The notes beneath the pieces are model-generated. The model was not told where the DNA came from and made no database searches. It saw nothing but the letters and a program-made list of their open reading frames with translations. From Kryptolebias marmoratus (Eukaryota > Chordata > Actinopteri > Cyprinodontiformes > Rivulidae): a stretch of 64,000 bases of DNA. A program made the translations under genes and the position numbers. Positions 34,660 to 54,936 of this stretch are shown here, in pieces. Position 1 is the stretch's first letter. Every line of letters begins with the position of its first letter. The stretch is from positions 7,529,190 to 7,593,189 of the forward strand of contig NC_051433.1 in NCBI RefSeq assembly GCF_001649575.2, written 5' to 3'.

Positions 34660-35216
34660 AAGCGTGTCGTGGTTTCGGGGATTCCGTCTCCTGGGCCTCA
34701 CAGACGGACAGAAATCCGATTGGACCATCGTCCCGCCAATCAGCAGCGTCCTCCTCCCTCCTGTCAGCGGCACCGTGGGGCCAAGGATCCGCCCACTCCG
34801 ACTGGCTGCGAAGATAAAAACACTCGGAGCTCATTTTTGGACCAATAAGCTTGAACATCGCTGTTTTGTCCATAAGAGGGAGTTAAGTTTCATATGCAGC
34901 AGTTTGGCTCCATTTGCCAGCAGAAGTGCAGACCGGAGAGAGAAGGGGGTCGTGTTTTCTCTCAGAGAGGCTGTGGAAAGTCTGAGGCCAGCCCGTCGGT
35001 CGGTCGGTGTGTCCTTCAGCTCTCACCTCCAAACTTTCTGCTCTCATCGCAGCCGAAGAACAACCGAGTTCATGATCACCAGGAACACCTTCCTTTCCCC
35101 ACACCTGGATTAACTCAAGGCGTCCTTTCTTCTTCTTCTTTTTTACCCCCCTTTTATTCTCTTCTTCATTGTTTTATTTTTTATTTTTTGCGTGTGTGTG
35201 CAACGGAGAAACAAAA
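34660..35216 (+). promoter_or_regulatory. tfap2c: tfap2c promoter and 5' leader
   Basis: A locally GC-rich, CpG-containing stretch before the tfap2c ATG. Three CCAAT/NF-Y type sites are seen: ATTGG at 34719-34723 and CCAAT at 34736-34740 and 34842-34846. GATAAAAAC at 34813-34821 is a possible weak TATA element, which would place initiation near 34840-34850 and give a leader of about 370 nt. GATCCGCCCACTCCG near 34788 resembles a GC box. The start site is inferred, not seen. Confidence 0.5.
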
Positions 35217-42385
<7,169 letters not shown>

Positions 42386-43625
42386 GAGCTCACAGAGAGA
42401 CCCTTATGAATTTTAGAACCCCAGAATCCCCTAAATCCTGTTGCCCTCTTTGCCCTTTTTTTGGACTTTAAAGCTGATATTTAGTATTGTTATTTTGAAA
42501 GATTACTTCGTTTCTAGGTGTGTATGTGTGCTCGCACTGTATATTTTTCTAAGAAGTTTTGGACTTGCCTCGTGTGGCAGAAAATCATTAAGTTTTGGCA
42601 CTTGATGGTAAATACTGTGGACTGATTTTAACAGGAGACTGCTGTGTGAAAGTTTAGCACACCGTATCATTCTATGCAGTTTTATAAAGTTGCCTGTGCT
42701 AATGCTACAATCTTAGACCATAAAACTTGTGCTTTGTTGAAAAGAAGAGGAAACAAAACAAAGTGCATTCTCTGCTTTTTAGAGGACATCATTTCAAGAT
42801 GACTTTCTATGGCTGTGAATTCCTCTCAGCATTCCCCCCTCCTCCTCTGTCTGGATGCAAAATCCACTGATTTCCTGTGTCTCAATGGACCTGCAAAGGA
42901 AATTTTTTATATGTGTGTATAAAAGAAGAAAATCCACTTTGTTTTCTTTATTTTTTGTGCTTTTGTACAACCACTCCAGAATGACTCCAGTGTTATTGTG
43001 CTTTGTCTATGGTCGATGATTTGAGTCTTATGTTGGACAGTTCACTCAGTACTCACCAGAGATTTTAAAGTTGCTGCAATAGAAGCCTCTTCAGTGTTCG
43101 TGTGGATTGCAGGCATTGCTATGATTTCTTTGTAACTCATCTCATAAACATGGCAGTAAGAATACCACAGTTTTATGATTAAGGTATTTGCCATTCATAG
43201 TATTTAAAAATTCCAAGTTAACAGTGACCTGCCAACATGCTGAATCCTGCTAAAGTGTATGTGTGTTGTGAGAATGTGTGTGTAATTGTACATACTGATT
43301 TCTTTGAAAATGTCTTTAATTAGACATTAAATTCAAAACATCCAAACCTAGAATTTTATCCAGTGTGTTGTCCTGGAGTGTAAATATATATTTTTTTAAT
43401 TTATGTTGTAATTTAATGGGCTTGTGTAAATAATAGTATCATTCTGGTGTGAGGTTTACCTTCTTATGAGGATGTGTGTTAAAAGTTTTATAAAAAGAAC
43501 AAAAAAAAAAGTTAGTTTTTTTTTCATCAAGTAGAAGTTAGGAAATGGGCATGATTTACTTTTTTTTTGAGAATATGTTAAACCATGTTTTAAAAATTCC
43601 AGGAAAAAAAATACAAATAAAAATA
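42386..43625 (+). other. tfap2c: tfap2c 3' UTR with candidate poly(A) signals
   Basis: Non-coding sequence following the TGA stop. Two signals are plausible: ATTAAA at 43326-43331, followed by GT-rich CCAGTGTGTTGTCC near 43358, and AATAAA at 43616-43621. Either gives a 3' UTR of about 0.95-1.25 kb. Which is used is not decidable here. Confidence 0.5.
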
Positions 43626-46600
43626 AGAGCCTCAAGGCTGATCTAGTGTGTGACAATGTTGGCCACAAAGACACCCCGTTTCTCCCCATGTAGCCTTTTT
43701 TCAGCAATATTTCACAGAGAATGATCATGTGTTAAGAAATTTTCCTAATAATAAAAAAAAGCTAAGGAAATTCCCCCTACTAACCTAATGGGAACAGTAG
43801 TCATCATTATTTGCTCTCACTTAGCTTCACAAATAGGCTGTGTCGCTCAGCAAAGGCACAGCCCTCAAAAGTACATCATGTGATGAACCAAGATGTGCAA
43901 AGAAGCAACCAAATGGCTTGTTTATGTTTGAACTTAGAAAACGGTTACTGAACAGTATCCAATGCAATGATATCATTATTAATTTTGATGTTAAATTACT
44001 ACTTTATTTCTCTTTGCTTCTCTGTTCAGGGCTAGGAGTGCTTCCAAACCAACTTGAAATTGTAATGGGGTGCTTAAAGACAACACTCAAAACTGTCATT
44101 CACAGCTGTAAAATCAACATTAAATGGCAATATTGCAAACAGATGCCCCCCGATAAGACACAATAATGATGGCATTGCATAAGCCATGACTTAAAGCCAC
44201 GTAAGAGTTCCTTGTTTGTGTCAAGAAGGCAGCTTGTGAACTTTGTTTTCTAGTTAGCATGATGAACTGAAGCAGCTTGAGGGTCTCTGATGACATTTTA
44301 GCCTCAAATGTCATGTTTACCAAAACTGAAAGATTGCAAAAGCTGAACTTTTAAAACGCTAATACATAAGTATTAGTGTTTCCTGAACATTTACATATTG
44401 AAATATATGTCTTTTGAAATTCATAGGGCAGCAGATGCACTTTCTTTCTATCACTGGTGTGGTTTCAGTGTAAAGCTACATGTTTCTCAATCTCTGTGGG
44501 ATAAAAAGGGAAGAAAAGACTACATGGAATTGGATGTGGCTCAGGTTTGCTTAATCATCACTTGCCCAGCCAGTTCTTGTTGATTCATGTGGTCTGTCTG
44601 TGTTTTAGAAGCTTATTATTAAGCATTGGCGCATTAGTGACACCAAACTAGCACTGGCTGAAACACATTTCTAAATTAAAATAGAACATGATTCTTATTT
44701 TTAAAGTGACAGAAAATACACTAACTTAAAGATTCATGGTATTTCTTTTTATAAGAAATCTACATTAGGCATGAGTAGGCTACTGATTCAGAGGCCTCTG
44801 GGATAAACCAGCATTTCCCAAAACCCTTGCTACGGGGTTAGAGAGGCAGCGGCAGCAGTTGCAGTAGATACCTTGCAGTAAAACAAGTATCAGCCTCTCC
44901 CCTCAGAACCTGTCTAACCAGAACTGTCAACCTGAACTCGGTGGCTCAGCTCTGAGAGCGGTTGACTTTAACTGCCTTCAGTTATTCGTGTTATGTTGTA
45001 TGCATAGACCTGAAAGAGCAGATAATTGGAGGGGGCGTAGGTGATGGTGGGAGAGCACAGGAGGCACAAGTGAAGGTTGTTGGAGAGAGAAAAAGGAGGA
45101 TTGTTTGAGTGCCTTTGATGATCAGCGCAACATGGTTAAAGCAGCACTTCCCTGTGACAGAGGGTTTGATTGAAGGTTATTCATCCTCTTCCTTCTTCTT
45201 TCTCTACTCATGTTGTCACTCAGTCACATCACAGAGTTTTTGTTTTGACCGACACACACGCACACGTCTTTTTGTAAGCAGAGGTGACCTTTTCGAAAGT
45301 GGTTTGTGGAGTTAAAGCTGCTTTAAACTGATTAAAAGAACAACAGCGGTAGACAATCTAAGACTTTGTCACTAAACCTCGCCTTCCCCCCAAAAACAAA
45401 ACAAAACATCAGACTATATAATAACTACTATATGTCACTCACTATCATGTGTTTTTCAACACTTTTGCAACATGGTGACTGGTCAAAAACTCTACTCAGA
45501 CCTGTGAAACAGAATGAGTAATTCACCTTTGCCACACCTAATGTAGCTGTGAAAAGGAGACAAGTGTAGGCCTGTTGATGTTCCTCTGTGCCTCACTCAT
45601 CCTCTTCTTTTATGAAAAGAGAGGATCTCAGAAACGTCTTTAATCAGAGATTAGAGATTATATTTGACATGCTAATGTAATCTTTACATCTCATTAAGAT
45701 GCCTAGGGCCACTTGTCAACTTTAGATTTCCTGAACTGTAGTTGTAATTCAAGCTAGTTCTGACTACATGACCTTTTTATGTAGGTCTCTGCGAGTCACA
45801 TGACAAAGCTAAAAAAAGGCAAAGACAGTCATCTTTTATGTATTTTTTTTAATCTCAAAGGAGGATCTTTTCATTTTTAATGCTTTTGTAAAAATTTGTA
45901 ATTGTAAAAATAAACTGAGTTATCACTTTAATATATATATATACTTTCACAGTGTGAAAGTCACGGTTATATAAATGTATATAAGACTGACTTTCACACT
46001 CATTCATTTTATAATGAATTTGTCATAATTTAGCCCAAAATGTTCACAGACACTTAACGTTCACCCCTTTCCGTTCAGTTAACTACTTCCCTTCAACAAA
46101 CGTCTTTAAAATCTGTTGTACATTAAGGCTCATTTGCAGTCAGACTAATCTCTTGCTTGCAGTTCCCAACCACCGAAACCACTTTATGAGTTAAACCGTA
46201 GTCCTAACATCCCATGCCACAAACGACAAGTCACAGAGATGGCGGTAATAGATTCTCATGTGTAAGTTGAAAGCTGAATTCAGGCTGTTTATGGTTCTGT
46301 AAGGACAACACGCAAATGATCATACAAAAATCTGAAAATGGTTTTTCGTTTGACGAGGTCAGTCATGTTTGCTCCTTTTAAAAAATAAAGAGTGACAAAA
46401 TAATTTATGAACAATGAAATAAATAAAATAAATGAAAAATTAAAGATGCAGCAACCTCATAAGTGAAAGCCACTAGAAGTTGTATGATTTACTGCATTTC
46501 AATCAGTGATGGGGAAATAATACTGTAACTTGTTGTTTAAAATAGAAAATAGAAGATGTTGTTTTATATTAAAGTAAAAATAGAAAAATACTGTAACACA

Positions 46601-47545
46601 TCTAAACATAACAGAAGTCCTATATATATATATATATAAATATTTGTATTCTAGAAATTAAAAAAAATGCTTTTTTGTAGTTTTTTGCAATATACATGTA
46701 TATTTAAATTAAATATAATTTGTCAAATTTCGAAAAGGAAGTATAAGGATTGCTGCATTTTGTGACCTAGAATTGAGCAATTCACATTCATCTCCAAGGA
46801 AAAAAAATTGTTTTAATTTCATAACTCACCATATAAGGCAAGAGTACAGTATGAACATAAAACACACATACCCACACACACACACACACATCCAGAGAAA
46901 AATTCAGTGAAAATTTAAAACAGAAGTTACAAAGTGCTGGTTTGAGAAGAAAAAAAAAGGGAAAGATCAAAGTTAGAAAAGAACATAAAGGGCATGTCAT
47001 ACATATACAAAGTCAAAATTCATTATCCAGTTCACATAATTAGGGGGGGGACAAGACAGTCTTTAAGAGGTATAGGAAGTTACAACATTTTTGTTTTAAA
47101 AGCCCATTTTTGGAACTGTAACCTAATCAGAAACCCCTCACCATTGTCCTACAAAACATCCACTTTTTCCGATAATTGCTGCCTTTCCAAGAATAGCAAC
47201 TCACAAGGCATAAAAATACATCTGGAGGCAGTGTTTCAAAAACAGTTATAACAACTGCTGAGTTAACTCTAATGTCAACAACTGAGCTTCAGTGAAACTA
47301 AAACTGACAGAAAGGCATTAGTCACATGTTCACCAGATTCATTGGAAGCATTTATTAACATTATGCCATCAAAACTGATCTGTGTTAAGAGCTTTTTTAA
47401 TATATATATATGTTTATTTGGGTTTTTGTGTTGAAAAGGTAGAGGGTGGGTGATCGTACTTCAATAATGAGAGTATTAAAAAGCTGAGGGGGGTGTGTGT
47501 GGGGGGAGAACTGAGTGTGTGCTTGTGTTTGTATGTGTGTGTTTA

Positions 47546-47574
47546 GGGTGGGAGGGGAGGAGGGTGGGGGTGGG
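47546..47574 (+). other. G-quadruplex-prone tract
   Basis: Runs of three to five G separated by one or two bases (GGGTGGGAGGGGAGGAGGGT followed by GGGGTGGG). This satisfies the usual G3+N1-7 quadruplex pattern on the + strand. Confidence 0.7.
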
Positions 47575-49339
47575 AATTATAGCCTAATCCCTGAGGAAAA
47601 TGTGGAAGAAATTAATCTAAATTACAAGGATGAAGCTAGTCTGGAGTCTGGGTCTGGAAGGGCTACAGAGAAAAGGACAGCAGTGTGGGTAGGGGGGTTG
47701 GCAAATTTTTACTCCTGTTCTTCTCTGTATGTTGGTTTTCATTTCTGTCTGTTTTTTCCTTTTTCTCCCTTATCCTTTGGGAATGAAGTGGCCTGTCTTC
47801 CTTCCTTTATGGCTTGCCACCCAGACACAGCTCCTTAACTTGCTCACGCACAGGCCTCTTCTCAATTACTTAGCATTGTATCCGCTGCCGGTATGGACAG
47901 GATTGCCGAGTTACCTCAATCCCTGCTCTCCTCCTGGTGCTCTCTTCTCACAGACAACAGATGTCTCAGTTTCTCAGGGAACATGTGCCTCTTTGCAGGC
48001 CTCTTGCAGCTTCAGCCACAAATTAAAGACCCAAAATAAAGACTTTGCATTTTCTCAAAATTTGAATGAACCCAGCACTCTCAGCCATCTGATGAGGTTG
48101 ATGATGAAGTTCAGTCGAACACAGAAAAAAAATCCATCACCATTAAAACAATTGATTTCTTCACTATTTACCCTGACACAAAAACAGAAAAATTACACAG
48201 GATGGTTGCTGCTGCTCATCTTATCTAATGAAAAGCATCTGGCGTCCCCCCACCCCCCTCCAACCCAATGTGCAAGCGAGTCTTGTTCACCTTGGTTTGA
48301 GTGCTGTAATTAGAACAAGCTGCATGGGCAACAAACAGGCCTGTAAACACAAAATATACTGTACTTTACTCACAGCACTGTTTACTGGTTTACTATAGAC
48401 AAAATCATGAGCATATAGGGGTAGGATAAAAAGAGATCACAACTGTGGTTGCGCTGGTCACTCTGAAGTTTTCTCTCAAGACGTTTCCGATGATCAAAAG
48501 CAAAAAAAGAAACATTCAAATCTCAAAGAGAAACATTTGCTGCTCATCACTGTCATTAAGGGGAATGTGGATTAGCAGGATTATAGATCTATTTGTGTAT
48601 CACTGGTTGAGAGTTTTTCAACCAACTTTGGCTTATATGTGTCTGAATCCCAAGCCAGGGAGTTAAGCTTGGCTAAAAACAAGTATAAAGTCACAGTAAT
48701 AGTTGAATTTATAGTTGAAAAGTCAGGAACCTTCCATCACATTCTTTTCAGTCTGTGACAACTGTAATAAAGACTGGATGTGTATATAGACACATTTTGT
48801 ATGTTTTAGTAAGAACCCTTTTTGTTTCTTGTGGGTAACAAATGTTCTTACAAAGATTTTTAGGAGCTGCTGTTATCTTAATTTTAGTCTCATCACTGTA
48901 ATGAATTGATGAGACTCTTTGATTTAAAGCAAGCTACAACCTGATATTTTATAGCTAAATTAGGCAAAAGAAAATCATAATTAGATTAAACAAAACAACA
49001 ACAACCAAAAAAACTGATATGTGTACAGCAAAAAAAGCCCAGTTCAGTTTCCCTATAAAAAACTTTGGGATCTCATCATATCAAATTTACAAGGAAACCA
49101 TTTTTTTATTTGGGTCAGTCACAATGTGATGTTTTACATTTGAAACCAGAGGGTCATTTGTCTGTTTTGGTTTGTTAAAAGCATAAAATTGCTTGCTGCT
49201 GAAGCTAATGCTCATGATCAATTTTAGCCCATTGTTTATAGGCAACCGAAATTCCATGGGTGATTTGTCTCAAACAGACAAAACATCTGTGGAGAGTCCA
49301 CACATGAAGTTTCAAAAATTGTTAGCTTATGATTCTTTA

Positions 49340-49382
49340 ATATGTACAGTCACCCAGGAAGGACCTGGGTGACTGTACATAT
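49340..49382. repeat. Perfect 19-bp inverted repeat (hairpin, 5-nt loop)
   Basis: Left arm 49340-49358 (ATATGTACAGTCACCCAGG), loop AAGGA, right arm 49364-49382 perfectly complementary. No T-tract or coding context explains it. Confidence 0.9.
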
Positions 49383-51412
49383 AACCCAAAGAGTTTAGTA
49401 AAGATGTCTGCACATGACGCGAGGAAGCATTCAAATGCTTGAAAATAGTTCTTTGAACCAGTGAGATGGAGCTCATGGTATACATGCGCATGTGCTTGTG
49501 TGTTGTCCTCACTTTAGAGGAGAAATGCCCATCAGCAAGAACCCAGCTTTATGGTTCAGCTAAAGGTGAAACTCATTACTCTGGTCGACAGTCCCTAACC
49601 AGCTGCACTTCATGGTTTAAGCTTTGGCCTTAGGCGTTTAGACGTTCTGCTAATAAAGAGCAAAAGAAGAGACACTGAAATGTGGTGGACTGAAAAGGAA
49701 AAGAAGAGGCTGAAGCAAAACACAAATAGAATAATGAACAAGTAAAGAGCAAAATGAAAAAAAATTGGGAGGATGAAAACATTTTTTTTTTTTAATTTTC
49801 TAAGAAAAAAGCAGTTTTTAAAAAATTCAAAAAGGTGAACTCAGTGACCCATGTTAGAAAACAAAAACTCAAAATGTCCATATTAAGGTGAGTTGTAGAG
49901 GTAGAACACGGCCAAATCAAAAGATACACATCTCCCAAAGCAGGAGAAAATAGTAAACATGTGAAGCCAAGCTGCTTTGAATGGATTTCTTTGACAACAA
50001 ATGCTTCCAGTATGGAGTGAATCATTGTAAAACCACATTCATTTCCTGCCTGTGTTTATCCAAAGAGGGATGAGATACAAAGCTGTCCAGACTTGTTTGC
50101 AGTGTTCAGTTCAGGGTAGGCGAGGGAAATGTGCTCATCTTTAACAGAGTAAAAGTAAGAGCTACACCTACACACTTACTTACTGAATGATTAATAAAGT
50201 TACTCAATTTTCCTCAGTATTTGCCAATTTTACAAGAATAAAAATAATAAATAAAAACCTGCTATGTTTATTTTCCAAAATTTGAGAAAATCATTCATGA
50301 GTGATTTAACCAAAGAACAACGATTTTCTATTTTACTCACTCCTCCCTCTCCTGCAATTTATCCAGCCCATGTTTGGCATATGGCAGCCACAAACTTGCA
50401 TGCCTCAATTATGTTGGACGTTACTGTGTTGGAGGAAGGGAGAGAAAAGCAGTGGTGTTTACACTACCTTCCCATGGCATCTGGCCACAATGCTGTTGTT
50501 GCATAAAGAGGAAAAATGGTGATGAAAGATGTCAGTGTCCCTTGTCAGATTGGTGTATTTCTTCTTTAAACATTAGAAAAAGACTAACAGAGCGAGGAGG
50601 AAAGTGAAACGGCTAAGCCATAGTCTACATTGGTTTTTATTAAAACAGCACTGGGGATGCAAAGATATTTTTTTTGTTAACTCTTCAACACTTTAACTCA
50701 TAACACTTGCCACAACCGTAATTTCTCTTCAAATGATATGTGGAAAATGATGAGTTCAACAGGCTTATTAAAATGCAATGGCAGATGTTATAACTGAGTC
50801 CTTACTAATATATTGACATGCTGTTGCTTGTGAGTGAACACACCATCAGTGTCTGTTTGTGTGTACATATGCACCTGCCTGTTGAGGATTAAAAAAAAGC
50901 AAAAGCAGCATGACTGCCATGGACAACGGTTCTGCTGATGCAATCACTGTTGGGCGAAGTGGCACGAAAAGCACAAAAAAAAGCAAGCACTGAGACTGAG
51001 ACAGTGACGAGATCTCAGATGTCTGTGATATGAGGGCAATAAAGCACATATCTCAGCATGTTTACACTCAGACAACTGCTGTATCCGACTGTTGGGTGAA
51101 AAACAGAGGTGGCTCTTTTACGAAGGCGTTATTTAACCGACGTGGTGCACTTTACAAAACCCATTTACTTAAGATTGAAATAGCCATTTTTCAAACCTGG
51201 GTTGATGACCATGTAGTAGTTTATCATAGAATGATAAGAAGTAAACCCACACAACAAAGGAAAAGGGAAGTTTTTGATGCCATTATTTATATTTGTCACA
51301 GATGGAAAAATAGTACTGGAGATTTTGGTAGTTACACAATTGATGTATGATGTCATATCACCTGGTTTATAGTGTGGACTTAAATGTGTGCGTTTATACC
51401 TATACAACTATA

Positions 51413-51414
<2 letters not shown>

Positions 51415-51495
<81 letters not shown>
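51415..51495. repeat. (TA)n microsatellite
   Basis: About 40 TA units. The open frame through it is an artefact. Confidence 0.95.
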
Positions 51496-51501
<6 letters not shown>

Positions 51502-51882
51502 ATTCTGACATGATCAGTATCCTTTTTCATGACTTGCATGTCGTTTATTTCATGCCTAGTCCAAGGTTTGTGTACTTTTGCATTGCAGATATTTTTGTGT
51601 TTATAAACAATAAAGGTAAAATCTTCAACATTAACCCAACCATGTCACCTAATTGACACATTTATTGTTTTATTTTTCTAATTAAAGCAACCAAATGTAC
51701 AATGAAAACAAACAAATGCTGTATAAAAATAGTTATTCTATACCTCTAGCAAATCCTTTGCATGTTTATTTCATGTTTTTTTTTATTCTGTCATGCACAA
51801 ATGAGTGTGAATAGTAGCACGAGAGTGTGATTACAGAAGTGTACGTATGTGTATGAGTCTGAATGTACACATGCATGAGAGC

Positions 51883-51951
51883 ATTACTGGAGACTTCAGT
51901 TTGTCTGTTTAGCTCTTTGACTAATACAGACAAACTGAAGTCTCCAGTAAT
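51883..51951. repeat. Perfect 26-bp inverted repeat (hairpin, 17-nt loop)
   Basis: Left arm 51883-51908 begins ATTACTGGAGACTTCAG; the right arm 51926-51951 is its exact reverse complement and ends CTGAAGTCTCCAGTAAT. The loop is TTAGCTCTTTGACTAAT. The size would fit a small MITE-like palindrome or a microRNA-type hairpin. There is no expression evidence. Confidence 0.9.
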
Positions 51952-54284
51952 AAAAAAATGTGCAGCTTAAATATATTGGTCTTGTTCAGACATGTTCCTT
52001 TAATTTTTGCTCCACACCACCTGCTGCACTCTGAGGCTGGAAGTAGCAGCCCTCACAACACCAGATGATCAAATTTGATAATCTTTAAGATTTAGAAGCA
52101 CTTTGAAATATCATAATTCATTCTTCATTTGTGTTTTGACTGCTTTTTTAAAAGGAATAGAATCCAAAAGCATTTTAAGCAGCTGAAAAGTAAGAAACAA
52201 CAACAATATTTAGAGTAATCACTAATGGTTGGCAGTTATTTATTTGTTTCTTATCACTTTCTTTCCATACTTGCAAGAACTACAATCCAAAAAGACATTA
52301 GGATAATTGGTAATTCTAAATTACCCTATGAGTACAAGACATTACGTTTTGGTACTAAAAATCTGACATTATCTGAGAATAACCGTTAAAACATACGGGA
52401 AATGCACAACACTTTTTTACTAATGTTTTTATGGTATTTGCCTTTATTGATACTATGCATGGTTCAGCTTATTATAAGTTTGTAATGTTACAAAGGCTGA
52501 TAAGATCCTGTAAGATATACTATATACATATATATAAGATATATATACATATATATAAGATATACTATATCTGTAAGTATTTACTATTTCATCATGTGTT
52601 TAAGGATAGGAGTCTGGAAACTTTAGGTGGGATGCATATTCATGTTGCTGTCATTATCACTAAATAAACAGTTTTAAATTCTCAAACATCAACAAGAATT
52701 TATATTTTTTCCCATTTTTTAAAATTCATTTTTTGTGCTCATCTCTGAGTGCATTTGTGATGCAAAAGACAAACAAATAACTAATGAAGAATTATTAGTG
52801 TATAGGTAAACATGTAGTAAAAAAGGAAATAAACTAAAAAATAACTAAACAAAACTAATATTCTTATGATCATGGACCTCTTTATTTTTCATGCATAAAC
52901 AAAGATGCAACTACAGAAATCCTGGTGCGTAAAAGATTGTCATAAAATTGAAAAATAAATGCAAACTTAGACAAGGTGGGGCAAATATAAAAATAACTTT
53001 GCAATACATGTCAATTGTGGCAATATAACTGATTATTAAGGAGCTTAACAATTCCAGTTTATAATTGTTTACTGTTTATGGAAGATAAACTTTTGTTTCT
53101 TTTAATATCAAACACAGTGTTCATGTTTGATGACAATCCAATCATTTTCAGGAAAGATACTTAGGAATGATGTTACTGGAAGTACAAACATACCAATCTT
53201 ATATCATTTTTACATTTACTTCTTTCTAAGAAAGAGAACCATTTTATTATAAATAAGGTGAAATTCTCATTATTGATTTTTAGTTTAAACCCTAGTCACT
53301 GTAAGATTTTCATTAGTAAAAGAATAACTATTATTTCTTATCTAACATCATAGTTGTGATTATTTTAAAGATGATTTTAAAACTTGCTCATTGATGCTTT
53401 TGTTAAATGCACTGTTTTTTTAACCTAATTTACTATAATATTAAATGAAACAATACTGAACTACGAAAAAAAAGACTCATATATTTGACAGTTTAAATTT
53501 TCTTCTTTACTTTTTATGTCCTTATTGACGTTGTCCTTTGCAATGTGAATATTTTCATTAAATATTTGACGGATAAATGTACTGAAAGACAAAATAATAC
53601 CTAAAATTATACAGCTACCTTTAAATTCGGGAATATTGTTTCAGGACAAACAGCAAGCGTTTCACATTTTATTACAATACAACAGTCAGATTTTGATGTT
53701 CTCCATATTTAATCTAGTAATAAAATAACAATCAGAAGAGCAATTTTCACACCTGGTGGTGGTCATCAAACTAATTTTCAAGGAAATTCACGGAAGTCTG
53801 TGAACAGTTGTCCCTGGAATAGTGGACACACACACACCCTCACACAACCTCATCTTTCACTTCCTACAGCCAGTGACAGTGTCACCACAAAGCAGCTGTT
53901 GGCATTTTAAACCTGTCTCACACACACATGCAGGTAACAGGGAGCTACAACGAGCAACAGGCAGACAAATGCTGATGATCTGCCTCTGCTCAATCTACTC
54001 TGTCACTTTAAGCAAAGTAGAAATACACCAGACTGAATCTGAGAGTTTGAGATTGCACGTGTGCGTGTGTCAGCGTGTGCAAATGTGTGTGTGTGTGTGC
54101 GTATTTTGGGCGGGAGAGCAGCATGTACACACATAAACATCCTCCAGGCAATGGGAGTCATCCTGGGAATATTTATCTTTGCTGGTAATGCAAAGAGGCA
54201 GCCAACCTCTAATCTGGCCTTCAGTTATTTTCTCTGAAATTTCCAAATGGGAGGGGGGAGTAGTTGAGAGAGTTGAGAGAGGAG

Positions 54285-54286
<2 letters not shown>

Positions 54287-54317
<31 letters not shown>

Positions 54318-54342
54318 GGGGGGGGGGGGNNNNNNNGGGGGG
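54287..54342. repeat. (GT)n followed by poly(G) with a 7-N assembly gap
   Basis: About 14 GT units, then 15 G, then N at 54330-54336, then 6 G. The N run marks unresolved length of the homopolymer. Open frames through it are unreliable. Confidence 0.95.
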
Positions 54343-54899
54343 TCCAAAATCACTGGAAAGGAAAGAAGTCTTGGAGATAATAGAGAATGGAAGAACAATA
54401 AAATGGGGTGGCAACACAAATCTGGTGCATGGGCATTAAATGTGTGTGTGTTTGCCGGGTTGGAGGTATCTGTTCATTCCTTGTGTCTGCTCAGGTCAAG
54501 AGGAGTGATGGTGGTGGGTGGGTGGGGGCGGATGATGAGGGTTACCTTGTGTTTTGTGTGTCTGTGAGGCTGAATGAGTTGGGGTGATGCAGTTGTGTGT
54601 CTGAGTGTGTGTGTGAGCGTGTGCAGCAGTGGCCGTGCCCTGCAGGCTGAGCTGGATCTCTCAGTGTGCGAGCTGATTCAAAGTGAATGGCAGCGTGCCG
54701 CGTGGCTCCATCTCGGCCAAATAACTTCTGACACTCCTCGCCTTGTTCTTTGATGTCTGAGGAAACAAGGTGACAGAGGCAGACACACAATGTCACAAGT
54801 GGAACACCAACAATGAACTCTTTATTAAGCACACATAAAAATGCTTTCCAACACTCATGTAATAGAGGTTTCACATTTGAGTTACAGTTCCTTCTGGTG

Positions 54900-54936
54900 A
54901 AAACATCACATTTTCTATTGGAAAATGTGATGTTTT
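54900..54936. repeat. Perfect 16-bp inverted repeat (hairpin, 5-nt loop)
   Basis: AAAACATCACATTTTC, loop TATTG, then the exact reverse complement. Confidence 0.9.

Larger units (their letters stand above)
43630..54286. other. Gene desert 3' of tfap2c, first part
   Basis: No coding exon or RNA gene could be supported on either strand. Open frames are short and their starts often non-ATG. Contents include a (TA)n tract (51415-51495), a G-rich tract (47546-47574), perfect hairpins at 49340-49382 and 51883-51951, and AT-rich imperfect tandem repeats at 52515-52570. Complex, non-repetitive stretches such as 48270-48350 could be conserved regulatory DNA. Confidence 0.5.

Noticed and set aside
34489..34873. 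Minus-strand open frames of 94-108 codons over the tfap2c promoter
   Set aside because: They overlap the CCAAT-bearing promoter, have no recognisable domain and no splice or poly(A) context.
54070..54439. Open frames through the GT/poly(G)/N region
   Set aside because: They consist of dinucleotide repeat, homopolymer and unresolved bases.
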